A stretch of DNA of 64,000 nt from Taurinivorans muris (GTDB lineage: Bacteria > Desulfobacterota > Desulfovibrionia > Desulfovibrionales > Desulfovibrionaceae). How positions within the stretch are numbered: position 1 is the first letter of the stretch; every line of letters begins with the position of its first letter. The DNA is taken from positions 744,001 through 808,000 of the forward strand of contig NZ_CP065938.1 in NCBI RefSeq assembly GCF_025232395.1, written 5' to 3'. Positions 8,021 to 16,102 of this stretch are shown here, piece after piece. The notes below the pieces were generated by a model. It was given only the letters and a program-made list of their open reading frames with translations. It did not search any database and was not told the DNA's origin. A program made the translations under genes and the position numbers.

Positions 8021-8690
8021 ATAAAGACCACCCGCTGATCGGGTAGTTTTCTCAAGCCCTAGAAGGGCATGTTACTGGCTTACGCCTAAAGGCGTTTTGA
8101 AGTGTTCGCCAATCGCATTACATTCACAAGCTACTACTAAATAGCTTATCATTGCCTTAATTATTCTTACTGCCCGTAAACGGGTCAAAATATTCTTTGA
8201 ACGTCATTTGGTCATTGATTATGTCTTCATTCAATTGATTTCGAATGTATAATGTCTGTTGCCATACTTATATTTTAAATTGGCATGTCTATCAAATATC
8301 ATCAAAGAACTCTTCCCTTTCAAGTACTCCATAAATGACGATACACTAAGATTGGGAGGAATAGACACTAACATGTGAATATGATCTTTACATGCATTGG
8401 CTTCATGTATTTCTACTTTCTTTTGTTCACAAAGCTGACGCAAAATTTTGCCAATATCTTCTTTTAATTTATTATAAATTATTTGACGGCGATATTTTGG
8501 GGCAAACACTATATGATATTTGCAATTCCATTTGGTATGAGATAAACTTTGATTTCCAGTCATGGAAATGTCCTCCTTTGGTTTTGATTGACGAACACAT
8601 CAAATGTATACCAAAGGAGGACATTCTTGTATCTAAAAATTTTTAATTCCACCTGCATAGCAGGTGGTTTATTGTCGCTAAAGGTTACAA
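8021..8690 (-). mobile_element. IS200/IS605-type element (tnpA only), decayed
   Basis: About 670 bp inserted in boundary R3 with no evident target duplication, as expected for single-strand Y1 transposition. Subterminal hairpins are visible: ACCCG-CTGAT-CGGGT and GCCC-TAGAA-GGGC on the left, CCACCTGCATAGCAGGTGG on the right. It contains a broken tnpA and no tnpB. Exact ends are estimated by rejoining the boundary (TTCAA + TAAAAAAGG). Confidence 0.75.
8157..8563 (-). pseudogene. tnpA: IS200-like transposase TnpA, internal deletion and frameshift
   Basis: The N-terminal 110 residues match Y1 transposases, including the HUH motif (DHIHMLV) and YLKGKSSLMIF. After KYGNRH the family normally continues through a block with the catalytic tyrosine (YYVDTVGRN-like). 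This is missing, and the C-terminal YIRNQL..DQMTFKEYF is in another frame down to a stop at 8157. The nucleophile is therefore lost and the copy should be immobile without help in trans. Confidence 0.8.
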
Positions 8691-8725
8691 TAAAAAAGGT
8701 GCGTTACGCACCTTTTTGAGAGGAT
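8691..8725. terminator. Cassette boundary R3, terminator part (downstream of the ParA gene)
   Basis: Perfect hairpin AAAAAGGTGCG-TTA-CGCACCTTTTT at 8693-8717. It follows the ParA stop at 8744 on the minus strand and is the other half of the boundary split by the IS element. Confidence 0.9.
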
Positions 8726-8743
8726 TGGAATAAATTAATTATA

Positions 8744-9823
8744 TTATAACTTGATCAAACATTTTGCTATATAAGAATATGTCTCTTTTATCAGCTTATG
8801 TGATTCTTTATATTGGTCCACCTTTATAGGATTACCATGTTCATCTTCTCGTTTACTTGGAACAGTTTTAGGAAGTTCTTTTGGTATTAAATCAAATTCA
8901 GACTTTCCTAAATCTTCTGCGTTTGTCCGTATTGGAAGTGTAAAATCATAGGATATACCTAAAATAAACGGTTCATATTGAGGAAATATTTTTCTGAATT
9001 TTTCTTCAGAAATTGCTCTGTCTACATTATAAGCATAGGAATAAAAATCTTTTATTCTTGTATTCACAAGCTCAATCCATTTATCCGTTGTTCCTGTTGG
9101 AGCGGTTATTCCTTTTGTTGTTCTTCTTTTTACTGCTGAAATAATCAGTCCTAAAAATTTGGGTTTGAAACTCAAACCATGCTCTGTAGCTGTCTGTTTT
9201 TGATTTTCTAATACAGAAGACCAGTTTTTTATGACATTTTCAAGGTTTTCAACTGCTTGTAAACTAAATAAAGTAGGAAAAGTCGGAACAATAAAATAAT
9301 CTGACATCATCATCAGAATACCATTGATTATACTACTTGCACTTGGGGAAAAATCAATAAGAATAAAATCATAATCTATTAATTGTTCACGGAAAAATTT
9401 TTCAATATTATAAATTCTTCCTTTATCAAATGTATTATTCCGTTTAATAATATCAACTAAATCGGTCTCCAACTCCGCCAAGCGAAAAGAACTTGCTATA
9501 AGATTGATTGATCCGTTTTTTTTACTTTCAAATTCTTGTAAATAAAAATTTATTGGAGTTTTTTCACCTCTAATTACAGAATAAATTACTTCATCAAGTG
9601 AGGTATATTGGGCATTAAATTCCCGCCATTCTGTGCCATCTTCATCTTTATATTCGCTTTCCATTGAAAAACCAGCAATACGGGCTGTTAAATTCATTTG
9701 TGGGTCAGCGTCAACAACAAGAATTTTTTTACCTAACTCACGCAGTGCACAAGCAATGTTGTGTACATTCGTTGTTTTGCCTACTCCACCTTTATGATTG
9801 AAAAAAGAAATAATTTTTGCCAT
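8744..9823 (-). CDS. Orphan ParA-family ATPase as phage cargo
   Basis: 359 residues. The deviant Walker A (FNHKGGVGKTTNVHNIA), switch I DADPQMN and Walker B region DFILIDFSPSASS are all present, so it should be an active ParA/Soj-type ATPase. No ParB, centromere repeats or plasmid genes are nearby. The C-terminal ~80 residues are unlike standard ParA. It has its own promoter (9854-9881), a strong AGGAGG site, and boundary repeats on both sides, so it sits as an independent cassette among the toxins. It could act in phage segregation, defence or superinfection control; the sequence does not decide. Confidence 0.85.
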   Translation of the reverse strand: MAKIISFFNHKGGVGKTTNVHNIACALRELGKKILVVDADPQMNLTARIAGFSMESEYKDEDGTEWREFNAQYTSLDEVIYSVIRGEKTPINFYLQEFESKKNGSINLIASSFRLAELETDLVDIIKRNNTFDKGRIYNIEKFFREQLIDYDFILIDFSPSASSIINGILMMMSDYFIVPTFPTLFSLQAVENLENVIKNWSSVLENQKQTATEHGLSFKPKFLGLIISAVKRRTTKGITAPTGTTDKWIELVNTRIKDFYSYAYNVDRAISEEKFRKIFPQYEPFILGISYDFTLPIRTNAEDLGKSEFDLIPKELPKTVPSKREDEHGNPIKVDQYKESHKLIKETYSYIAKCLIKL

Positions 9824-9853
9824 ATACCAACCTCCTCAAGACCTTTATTTCTT

Positions 9854-9881
9854 TTTATATCTGCATATCACATTTTGTCAA
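9854..9881 (-). promoter_or_regulatory. Sigma-70-like promoter for the ParA gene
   Basis: Minus strand TTGACA (9876-9881), 16-bp spacer, TATAAA (9854-9859), about 30 bases before the ATG at 9823. It is the clearest promoter in the cargo islands and suggests constitutive expression in the lysogen. Confidence 0.65.
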
Positions 9882-9926
9882 GAATAGGCTCCATAAGCCT
9901 TGCATTTTCAAATCTGAAGATTTTGC

Positions 9927-9990
9927 GACACTATGGACAAAAATTTTTTGAACTTTATTCAACAAAAAAGGTGTGTTACGCACCTCTTGA
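9927..9990. repeat. Cassette boundary R4 (short form)
   Basis: Only one full 9-bp step remains (GACACTATGGAC, 9927-9938), followed by the AT spacer and terminator hairpin GGTGTG-TTA-CGCACC with one wobble pair (9963-9986). It separates I3 from the ParA cassette. Confidence 0.85.
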
Positions 9991-10020
9991 GAGAGAAAGA
10001 TTTAATACAAAGTTATTTTA

Positions 10021-10368
10021 TTATCTTCCACTACCAATAAAACCCAAAACCTCCCAAAAAAAGAAACCTGGTATTCCCCACACAATAATATAGAAAAAAT
10101 AAAAGAAAAAAACCGTTATGTTATTTTGTTTTTTGAAAAATGCTATTGTTACAATGAAAGTTATTATTAATAATTCCCAAAGGACACTATTTATTTTATA
10201 TCCTAATAAATCAATATATTCACAAAAGAAACTACCTATACCACCCAAAAAATATAAAAAGAAATTATAGTGTTCATTTCTTGCAATATATAAATAAATA
10301 AAAAAAGATAAAAAAATAAAAAATTGTATTAATAAAACGTTACGGATATGAAATATTATGTTGTTCAT
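10021..10368 (-). CDS. Putative class B immunity membrane protein I3 (identical to I2)
   Basis: Same 115-residue protein as I2; the surrounding DNA from about 9989 to 10848 matches 6890-7749 base for base as far as I can see. Start placed at 10368 as for I2. It overlaps the T3 stop. The duplication is recent, or the two copies are kept the same by gene conversion. Confidence 0.7.
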   Translation of the reverse strand: MNNIIFHIRNVLLIQFFIFLSFFIYLYIARNEHYNFFLYFLGGIGSFFCEYIDLLGYKINSVLWELLIITFIVTIAFFKKQNNITVFFFYFFYIIVWGIPGFFFWEVLGFIGSGR

Positions 10369-11172
10369 AGTTATAATTATACATATATTCAACAAAATTG
10401 TCAATTAATTTAGGCTTTGACAACACTAAAAAGTCATTGCCAATTTTATTGTATTCTCTAAAATCCCTAAACTTTGCATTACATATTTTTATATAACTTT
10501 TATTTGTAAAGCCGGGAATAGGACTCACATCTTTTTCCTCACAGCTCCAATAACCTAATGTATCAAACCCAAAAACTGCATCTCCTTCAAAGTTAAATAA
10601 GTCATGAACAAAAATAGCCACTTGTTCAAGAGTAACTTTATATTGATTTTCACCTAAATATTCAATTTTTCCTTTTGGCAAAAAGCGAAACGTAAATGTT
10701 GCTAAGGCTGCAATTATTCCTATTTCAACCAAGTGACGCTCTTCCACATCAAAACGCTGATAATAAAGCTTTTCCCATTCCTGCCACGGGCTATTGATAA
10801 AATCAAATTTTTTATTCTTTTCTTCAAAATACCCCTCACGGGCAAGAATAGTATTTAATGAATCAATTGCTCTTGCGGTTGTTGCATTGAGAGGAAAAGT
10901 AATAGTTAAAAATTCTTTTGGAAAATATCTTAGCACCCAATCAATATCCACCCAAAAGGGATTGGGATTGTTTTGCGGCACATCATTTGCTTCACCTGCA
11001 AGCCATTTATAAAACATATCCCGCAGATAATGCCAGCCTATTCTGTCTTTTTCATTGGCTTTATTGCCCATTGCGTCGGCAATCAGCGGCAGGCAGAAGA
11101 AAATATCATCTTCTTTTCTTCTTGTATGCCGTGTTATTATTTCGTTATGCTCACAAAGAAGTTTATTTCTTA
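10340..11172 (-). pseudogene. Class B toxin T3, PAAR domain lost, mosaic
   Basis: The class B C-terminus is the same as T2, but between about 10849 and 10960 the DNA instead follows T5 (28840-28960), so this copy is a mosaic. The upstream part stops in the post-PAAR linker (RNKLLCEHNEI), where a decayed boundary repeat begins. The open frame to 11338 passes through the boundary and an immunity-gene remnant, which is not credible coding sequence. No ribosome site was found for a PAAR-less product. Confidence 0.8.
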
Positions 11173-11175
11173 CTG

Positions 11176-11245
11176 TAAACACTATTGATAAAAAAATTTT
11201 GACTTTAATCAATAAAAAAGGTGTGTTACGCACCTTTTGAAAGAA
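11176..11245. repeat. Cassette boundary R5 (decayed)
   Basis: AAACACTATTGATAAAAAAA resembles the end of the tandem repeat with two changed GGAC units; the terminator GGTGTG-TTA-CGCACC with T-run is at 11216-11238. Confidence 0.75.
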
Positions 11246-11255
11246 TTGGATTTTT

Positions 11256-11340
11256 AATATATTCCTGAGCCGTTTCCGGGCATGGAGGACACAGAAAATA
11301 AAATCCCCCTGTAATGTCCAAATAACAGTATAAAACACAT
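11256..11340 (-). pseudogene. 3' remnant of a class B (I7-type) immunity gene
   Basis: One minus-strand frame ends with SVSSMPGNGSGIY and a stop, the same end as I7 (33987-34520). The rest of that gene and its toxin are gone. The following ~50 bases to 11394 show nothing recognisable. Confidence 0.65.
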
Positions 11341-11394
11341 AAAATGATTACCAACTAAAAAATAAATTATATCTCAATGATAAAATGTATCTTA

Positions 11395-11841
11395 TTAAGA
11401 ACCATAATAAAAATGATTAATATGTTTCAAAATTATCTGAAAAACTATCCATGTCAATATTACCCCTATTGGACTTATCAAAAAACTATTTACCAAATAC
11501 AAACGGCGTTTATTTTGCTTCGTCTGATTTTTCCAAAAATTATACGTCACCTTACTTGATAAATATAAATATATCATTCCCATAAGAGTAGGAAAAAAAC
11601 ACTCTATAATTAATGTATAATATGCACTAAAAAGATAACAATACCCCCAAGCTTCTTCAAATTTAAATAATCCTTCAATAAAAAAATAATATAACATAGC
11701 ATAACAATCTACAATAAGAAACTCATTATAACCATGATAAAAATAAAGAAAAATATTGAAAATTCCTACAAGGATTATATAAGGTAAAAAAATTAAAGAA
11801 AAAGACAAAAAAATATGAAATTTTTTATTTTGTATATTCAT
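11395..11841 (-). CDS. Putative class A immunity membrane protein I4
   Basis: 148 residues, four hydrophobic segments. The first 20 residues are nearly those of I1 (MN-Q-KKFHIFLSFSLIFLPYI), as is the WKNQTK motif near residue 110. The middle differs, a pattern that fits immunity proteins tracking variable toxins. It starts 12 bases after the T4 stop. Confidence 0.75.
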   Translation of the reverse strand: MNIQNKKFHIFLSFSLIFLPYIILVGIFNIFLYFYHGYNEFLIVDCYAMLYYFFIEGLFKFEEAWGYCYLFSAYYTLIIECFFPTLMGMIYLYLSSKVTYNFWKNQTKQNKRRLYLVNSFLISPIGVILTWIVFQIILKHINHFYYGS

Positions 11842-11853
11842 TTGATGAAAATA

Positions 11854-12960
11854 CTAAATAATTGCAGATAGGTCAATTAATTTTTGATTGGATAATACTA
11901 TAAAATCATTTCCAATCTTATTATGCTTTCTAAATATTCTAAATCTTCCATTAGTCATTAATTTGCCATCAATAAATTCATAAATATTCATCTGCCTGTC
12001 TGCGCAGTTCCAATATCCTAAAATATCTTTCGGACGAAATTCTGAAGGTTCAAAATTAAATAAATCATGTACAAAACCTGCTAGCTGTTCTATCTGAACA
12101 GAAAAGTCGTTTTCATGATATTCTATTTTTCCTTTAGCTAAGAACTTGAAAGTAAAACTTCCTAAAGCTACAAACAACCCTGTAAATTGGGTAAAGGCTT
12201 CAACAATTAAATTCCAGTCGTAAAAATCAATAGATATATGCTGATAATGATGTTTGTCCCATTCTGAAAAAGGGATATTGATAAAATCAAATTCCGTTCT
12301 TTTTTCTGCAATATAACCCAATTCTATCAGATGAGATTTTATTTCTTTTATTGCGTTTTCATTTAAAATTAATTCTTCTATAGCCTTATTCCATTGTTCT
12401 TCGGCTTTTTCATAACTTAACACCCAATCAATATCCACCCAAAAGGGATTGGGATTATTTTGCGGCACATCATTTGCTTCACCTGCAAGCCATTTATAAA
12501 ACATATCCCGCAGATAATGCCAGCCTATTCTGTCTTTTTCATTGGCTTTATTGCCCATTGCGTCGGCAATCAGCGGCAGGCAGAAGAAAATATCGTCTTC
12601 TTTTCTTCTTGTATGTCGTGTAACTGTTTTTTTTAATTCATACCCTGCTTTATTCAAAGCTTTCTCATTCCCGTTGCCAATAATGAAAAAACTATCTCCC
12701 TCCGCCACGGTTCCTCCGCAGCTTATGGGATCGCCTACCCGCCCCACGGCACGCCCATTGACAAAAAACGAGGAACTGCCCCCTGCAAGTTGTCCTTGAT
12801 GCGAACTATGCACCAAACAACCGTGCGAAGCGTATTTATCGCCAACCAAAACAACGGGCTTGCCATTGACTAAAAAATTATTTGCGCCTTCGATCGCTTC
12901 AACCGGGGCGCAATTATCATGCCCCGTACTTTTATCGCCTTTTCTTGTGATTGCCGGCAT
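11854..12960 (-). CDS. PAAR-domain toxin T4, class A, directly behind gpV
   Basis: 368 residues, intact PAAR domain, linker and class A C-terminus. It is close to T1 throughout, with differences concentrated in 185-215 and the last 100 residues (EIKSHLIELG, FEPSEFRPKDILGYW). The ATG follows the gpV stop by two bases, and its ribosome site (GAGGGA) is inside the gpV 3' end. This is the arrangement expected for a spike gene and its PAAR tip and is probably the ancestral position of the cargo. Confidence 0.87.
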   Translation of the reverse strand: MPAITRKGDKSTGHDNCAPVEAIEGANNFLVNGKPVVLVGDKYASHGCLVHSSHQGQLAGGSSSFFVNGRAVGRVGDPISCGGTVAEGDSFFIIGNGNEKALNKAGYELKKTVTRHTRRKEDDIFFCLPLIADAMGNKANEKDRIGWHYLRDMFYKWLAGEANDVPQNNPNPFWVDIDWVLSYEKAEEQWNKAIEELILNENAIKEIKSHLIELGYIAEKRTEFDFINIPFSEWDKHHYQHISIDFYDWNLIVEAFTQFTGLFVALGSFTFKFLAKGKIEYHENDFSVQIEQLAGFVHDLFNFEPSEFRPKDILGYWNCADRQMNIYEFIDGKLMTNGRFRIFRKHNKIGNDFIVLSNQKLIDLSAII

Positions 12961-12962
12961 AG

Positions 12963-13430
12963 TTATCCCTCTTGAGCAATGATTTGTGAAGCCAGTAAGT
13001 TGATAATACCCTGTGCCTTGATAGAAACATTGTCTGCATTTATTTTCATATTATTTTGCGCCGTAATTTCCACATCGCCAACGCAGGAAGCAAACAGTCT
13101 ATGCTCTTTCCTATTGTATTCTATATACGTCCCGTCCTTGAACGCATGGCAATAAATATCACCGTCGGTTTCGGGTGCTTTTCCCTTCGGGTAATACGAG
13201 CCTAAAATAAAGCCTTCTTCGTGCCCGTTCGGCAAAAAAGCGCAAAGCACCTTTGAGCCGATGTCAGGCAAATCGTAATACGTGTCGCCATGGGCACGGG
13301 TAACCAAAACAGGAAGCCAGTAAGAGGTTACGGCGTTCGTTGGCGTATCTGAAAAAGTCACCCTGCAGCACATATTTTCGGGGTCTTTTACGGTAACCGT
13401 TCCGACCCTCAATAATTCCCGTATATCCAT
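12963..13430 (-). CDS. V: Baseplate spike protein V (gpV family), copy 1
   Basis: 155 residues. The N-terminal OB-fold part (LLRVGTVTVKDPENMCCRVTF, VLVTRAHGDTYYDLPDIGSKVLCAFLPNG, GFILGSYYPKG) and a C-terminal repetitive beta stretch (ITAQNNMKINADNVSIKAQ) fit gpV, the trimeric membrane-piercing spike. It lies two bases after gpD. The PAAR toxin T4 follows at once, so the mature spike likely carries T4 at its tip. Compare copy 2 at 37308-37787, near-identical in the OB part only. Confidence 0.92.
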   Translation of the reverse strand: MDIRELLRVGTVTVKDPENMCCRVTFSDTPTNAVTSYWLPVLVTRAHGDTYYDLPDIGSKVLCAFLPNGHEEGFILGSYYPKGKAPETDGDIYCHAFKDGTYIEYNRKEHRLFASCVGDVEITAQNNMKINADNVSIKAQGIINLLASQIIAQEG

Positions 13431-13431
13431 T

Positions 13432-14448
13432 TCAATACTCCAAACAGAGGTTGAGTTTTAAATTTTGCAAAAGCGTTTTCCCGTCAAGGCTGTAATTCAT
13501 CTCCGAAACGATAAAGGTTTCTCCCAAATACGCCACGGGGCTGAATTCAAGCCTTGTCCCGCAACGGATAAACGGATTGGGATAAATTTTCATGGTAAGC
13601 TCCACAGCCTTTTTGTTTTTTTCCCTAAGCCGCGCCTTAGCCACCTGCTCCGCTTCCGCAAAGTTCTTCACCCTGTCATTGAGTTCCAAAACCTTGCCAA
13701 CTTTCGGGGCGTTTTGTGGCGTAAATTGATATTCAAAATCTTTCTCTTCCAAGGCATCGTAATATTTTATATGCACGCCGTTATACACGTCCTGACTTTG
13801 CACGCGCACATTGAACGAGCAATAATCGCTTTGGGTTATGATTCGTCTTTTTTCCTGCTCTTTGCTTTCTTCGATAATGATTTTGTTGTCAGCAACTTTC
13901 AGGCGCAAGCCGTTCTGCCTGCAAACGCCCGCCAAAAAGACAAGGTCGGACTGGTTTTTCTGGTCCACACGCCGTAAGAGAATTTCCTTCGCTTGGTACA
14001 GCAGTTCCACGCCCTGCGTGTTCGCTATGTCGCCTGCGACAGCAGAGAGTTTCACATTTTCCCAAGCCCTGTTTTTTTTCTGTCCCGCCAATGAAGAATT
14101 TACCAAAGCCGGCACAGCCTTTATACTGATAATCTGCGAGCCCAAGCTGTTCTCGATTTCAAACTCGTCCACTTCAAACTCACCCAAAGAAACTTCATGG
14201 ATTTCGTCTTCTTTATACCAGTGTTCAAAATACAGTGTCGGAATGAGCGTGTCCCCACGGTCAGGCAGGAAATGCTCATAAATGAATGTTCCGTACTTAT
14301 CCAAAAAAGAAAGGGAAATATCGTCAGCCTCGCCGTCAAGCCGTTCCGTATACTCAAATTTTGCGATGAACTGCGTGATGTCCCTGGTCAGCTCTTTGTT
14401 TTTATACAAAATTCTCACATAAGCGCGACGCGTTTTTTGTGTAAGCAT
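13432..14448 (-). CDS. D: Late-control/tail protein D (gpD family)
   Basis: 338 residues from ATG 14448 (MLTQKTRRAYV), behind AAAGAGGG; the frame to 14487 lacks a ribosome site. gpD is the gp27-like baseplate hub on which gpV sits. Family features include WENVKLSAVAGDIA, DLVFLAGVCRQNGLRLKV and NPFIRCGTRL. A second, truncated copy of its first ~19 codons lies in the scar at 15982-16090, which supports the chosen start. The cargo boundary R6 is just upstream. Confidence 0.9.
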   Translation of the reverse strand: MLTQKTRRAYVRILYKNKELTRDITQFIAKFEYTERLDGEADDISLSFLDKYGTFIYEHFLPDRGDTLIPTLYFEHWYKEDEIHEVSLGEFEVDEFEIENSLGSQIISIKAVPALVNSSLAGQKKNRAWENVKLSAVAGDIANTQGVELLYQAKEILLRRVDQKNQSDLVFLAGVCRQNGLRLKVADNKIIIEESKEQEKRRIITQSDYCSFNVRVQSQDVYNGVHIKYYDALEEKDFEYQFTPQNAPKVGKVLELNDRVKNFAEAEQVAKARLREKNKKAVELTMKIYPNPFIRCGTRLEFSPVAYLGETFIVSEMNYSLDGKTLLQNLKLNLCLEY

Positions 14449-14504
14449 AAGCAAACCCTCTTTTATTGTTTTCATCATATCTACCAAAGAAAAAAAGCTT
14501 TGTC

Positions 14505-14556
14505 GTGGACGTAGTGGAGAATATGGAGAATATGGACAAAAAATTTATTTACAAAA
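14505..14556. repeat. Cassette boundary R6 (tandem repeat without terminator)
   Basis: 9-bp units GGACGTAGT, GGAGAATAT, GGAGAATAT, GGAC at 14505-14537, then AAAAAATTTATTTACAAA. It lies between gpD and the HicAB systems. The last block recurs at 16103-16128. Confidence 0.85.
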
Positions 14557-14578
14557 ATATTTATTGTTTCAAAAAATA

Positions 14579-14607
14579 TTGACAATACGTAAAAATTTAC
14601 GTATTTA
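14579..14607 (+). promoter_or_regulatory. hicAB promoter with palindromic operator
   Basis: TTGACA (14579-14584), 17-bp spacer, TATTTA (14602-14607). The spacer is an inverted repeat, ATACGTAAA-AA-TTTACGTAT (14585-14604), perfectly placed for repression by the HicB antitoxin's ribbon-helix-helix domain. Confidence 0.7.
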
Positions 14608-14627
14608 ATATAAAACTAGGAGAACGT

Positions 14628-14810
14628 ATGAAACGCAAGGATATACTCCAAAAATTAGCCGAAGCAGGGCTTATTTTCAAAGAAGGAGGAAACCATACTA
14701 AGGTTTATTCAAAAGAAGGTAAATTTTTAAGCGTAATAAGCAGACAAAATGAAATAAATGAATTGCGTGTCCGTGATATCGAAAAGCAAACAGGCGTAAA
14801 ACTTAAATAA
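14628..14810 (+). CDS. hicA: HicA toxin (mRNA interferase), copy 1
   Basis: 60 residues behind AGGAG. HicA folds as a small dsRNA-binding-like domain with a catalytic histidine; here GGNHTKVYSKEG holds it, and the N-terminus KRKDILQKLAEAGL and C-terminus ELRVRDIEKQTG are typical. It is transcribed against the tail operon and 14 bases ahead of its antitoxin. Confidence 0.9.
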   Translation: MKRKDILQKLAEAGLIFKEGGNHTKVYSKEGKFLSVISRQNEINELRVRDIEKQTGVKLK

Positions 14811-14824
14811 TAAGGACAAACACT

Positions 14825-15247
14825 ATGAAATATTATTATGCATATATTTTAAAAGATAAAAAAACTGGATATACCGTATTTTTTCCAGATTTTCCAGAAG
14901 CTACAACTCAAGGCGATACTATCGAAGAATGTCTTGATTTAGGAGATGAAGCTTTAAATATTACACTTGAAGAATATATTAGAGAACGAAGAAATGTGCC
15001 CGAACCTTCCAAACTGAACGAAGTAAAGAAAAAAGCTAAAGCAAAAATGAAAGAGTATGCAGAATTGCTTGATTTATCTTTTGAACCTCTTATCCAATTT
15101 TTTAAGGCTTCTGATACCAGTCAAAAACCAGTAAAAATAACCGTGAGTTTCCCAAAATCAGCTTTAGAAAACATCGACAAAAAAGCCGAACAATTAGGGC
15201 TTACCCGATCAGGATTTTTAGTAAAAGCAGCTCTTGCTTATGAGTAA
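14825..15247 (+). CDS. hicB: HicB antitoxin, copy 1
   Basis: 140 residues. The N-terminal partial RNase H-like domain (YTVFFPDFPEATTQGDTIEECLDLGDEAL) binds HicA. The C-terminal ~45 residues (VKITVSFPKSALENIDKKA, LTRSGFLVKAAL) are a ribbon-helix-helix DNA-binding domain, matching the palindrome upstream. The stop lies inside the following terminator stem. Confidence 0.92.
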   Translation: MKYYYAYILKDKKTGYTVFFPDFPEATTQGDTIEECLDLGDEALNITLEEYIRERRNVPEPSKLNEVKKKAKAKMKEYAELLDLSFEPLIQFFKASDTSQKPVKITVSFPKSALENIDKKAEQLGLTRSGFLVKAALAYE

Positions 15248-15284
15248 AAAATAAGCCCAAGAAATTGGGCTTATTTTTTACTCA
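15241..15284. terminator. 20-bp perfect hairpin terminator after hicB copy 1
   Basis: TGAGTAAAAAATAAGCCCAA, loop GAAA, then its exact complement ending TTTTTTACTCA. A bidirectional terminator that begins within the last hicB codons. Confidence 0.9.
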
Positions 15285-15315
15285 TCATATTGATATTTTT
15301 TATTATTTTATATGG

Positions 15316-15510
15316 GGAGGCTATTCTTCAAAAGAAATTATAAAAATCCTGGAGCAAGACGGCTGGTATGAAGTGAACTGCACCGGCGGTCATCATCAAT
15401 TCAGACATCCGACCAAAAAAGGACGCGTAACCGTCAGCCACCCTTATGAAGATATTCCCCCAAGCACGCTGAAATCCATTTTTAAACAAGCAAACATCGA
15501 ATTGAAATAA
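15316..15510 (+). pseudogene. hicA: HicA toxin, copy 2, apparent loss of start codon
   Basis: The frame SSKEIIKILEQDGW, NCTGGHHQFRHP, RVTVSHP, PPSTLKSIFKQA is a standard HicA with its histidine. A good GGGGAGG lies at 15313-15319, but the expected ATG is absent: the sequence reads CTAT-TCTTCA, and one extra G (ATG TCT TCA) would restore M-S-S-K-E. The only upstream start in frame (TTG 15265) lies in the terminator. Either a one-base loss has silenced the toxin or the base was missed in sequencing. Confidence 0.75.
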
Positions 15511-15519
15511 GGTAATACC

Positions 15520-15930
15520 ATGAAAACAAAACAAAAAGACATATATGTTTATCCCGTTATTTTCAGAAACGAAGGTGAAAAAGGAATTGCAATACTTGTT
15601 CCCGATTTGGACGTTGCAACCTGTGCGGAAACAGAAGAAAAAGCCTTTTTGGCATCAAGGGAGCTTATCAGCATCACTATCATGGGATTGGAGGAAGACG
15701 GCGAAAGGATACCGCCTGCAAGTTCTGTTTCTGAAATAGCTCTTGAAAAAAACGATACGGTCAGTCTTATAGATGTTTTTATGCCTGCCGTCCGCTTGGC
15801 AAACAGAAATAAAGCCGTAAATAGAACAGTTACCTTGCCCGCATGGCTCAATGCGAAGGCTTTGGAATATAACATTAATTTTTCACAATTATTGCAAGAA
15901 GCTATAAAAAAAGAATTGCATTTATCATAA
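15520..15930 (+). CDS. hicB: HicB antitoxin, copy 2
   Basis: 136 residues. The N-terminal HicB domain (YPVIFRNEG, IAILVPDLDVATCAETEEKAFLASRE) and C-terminal DNA-binding end (NRTVTLPAWLNAKALEYNINFSQLLQEAI) are complete. It follows hicA copy 2 by 9 bases. Low similarity to copy 1, so it is a separate system and not a duplicate. Confidence 0.9.
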   Translation: MKTKQKDIYVYPVIFRNEGEKGIAILVPDLDVATCAETEEKAFLASRELISITIMGLEEDGERIPPASSVSEIALEKNDTVSLIDVFMPAVRLANRNKAVNRTVTLPAWLNAKALEYNINFSQLLQEAIKKELHLS

Positions 15931-15981
15931 CGCCATACCATCAAATAACACACCCTTTAAGATTTATTGTTCGTTATTCCC

Positions 15982-16090
15982 CATCATTCCCATGTGGCGG
16001 GGATTTTTACCGTCGTTTTTTCTTTCTCCGGCTCTTTGTTTTTATACAAAATTCTCACATAAGCACGGCGCATTTTCTGTTTAAGCATAA
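15982..16090 (-). pseudogene. Scar: gpD start fused in frame to gpX end
   Basis: Bases 15982-16031 are identical to 16721-16770 (gpX 3' end); 16031-16064 are identical to 14391-14424 (gpD 5' end), with weaker match to about 16090. On the minus strand this reads as a 34-codon fusion, MLKQKMRRAYV...VKIPATWE. It is what would remain after tandem duplication of gpX-gpD and collapse of the inner gpD-gpX. The scar separates the HicAB block from DinJ-YafQ. Confidence 0.85.
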
Positions 16091-16102
16091 TCAGTGTTTC
16101 CC

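Noticed and set aside
10340-11338. T3 as a 332-residue intact gene
   Set aside because: The first ~55 codons run through a boundary repeat and an immunity remnant; only the part up to about 11172 is toxin sequence.
15265-15324. Upstream TTG start for the second HicA
   Set aside because: It lies within the 20-bp terminator stem and adds a non-conserved hydrophobic N-terminus.
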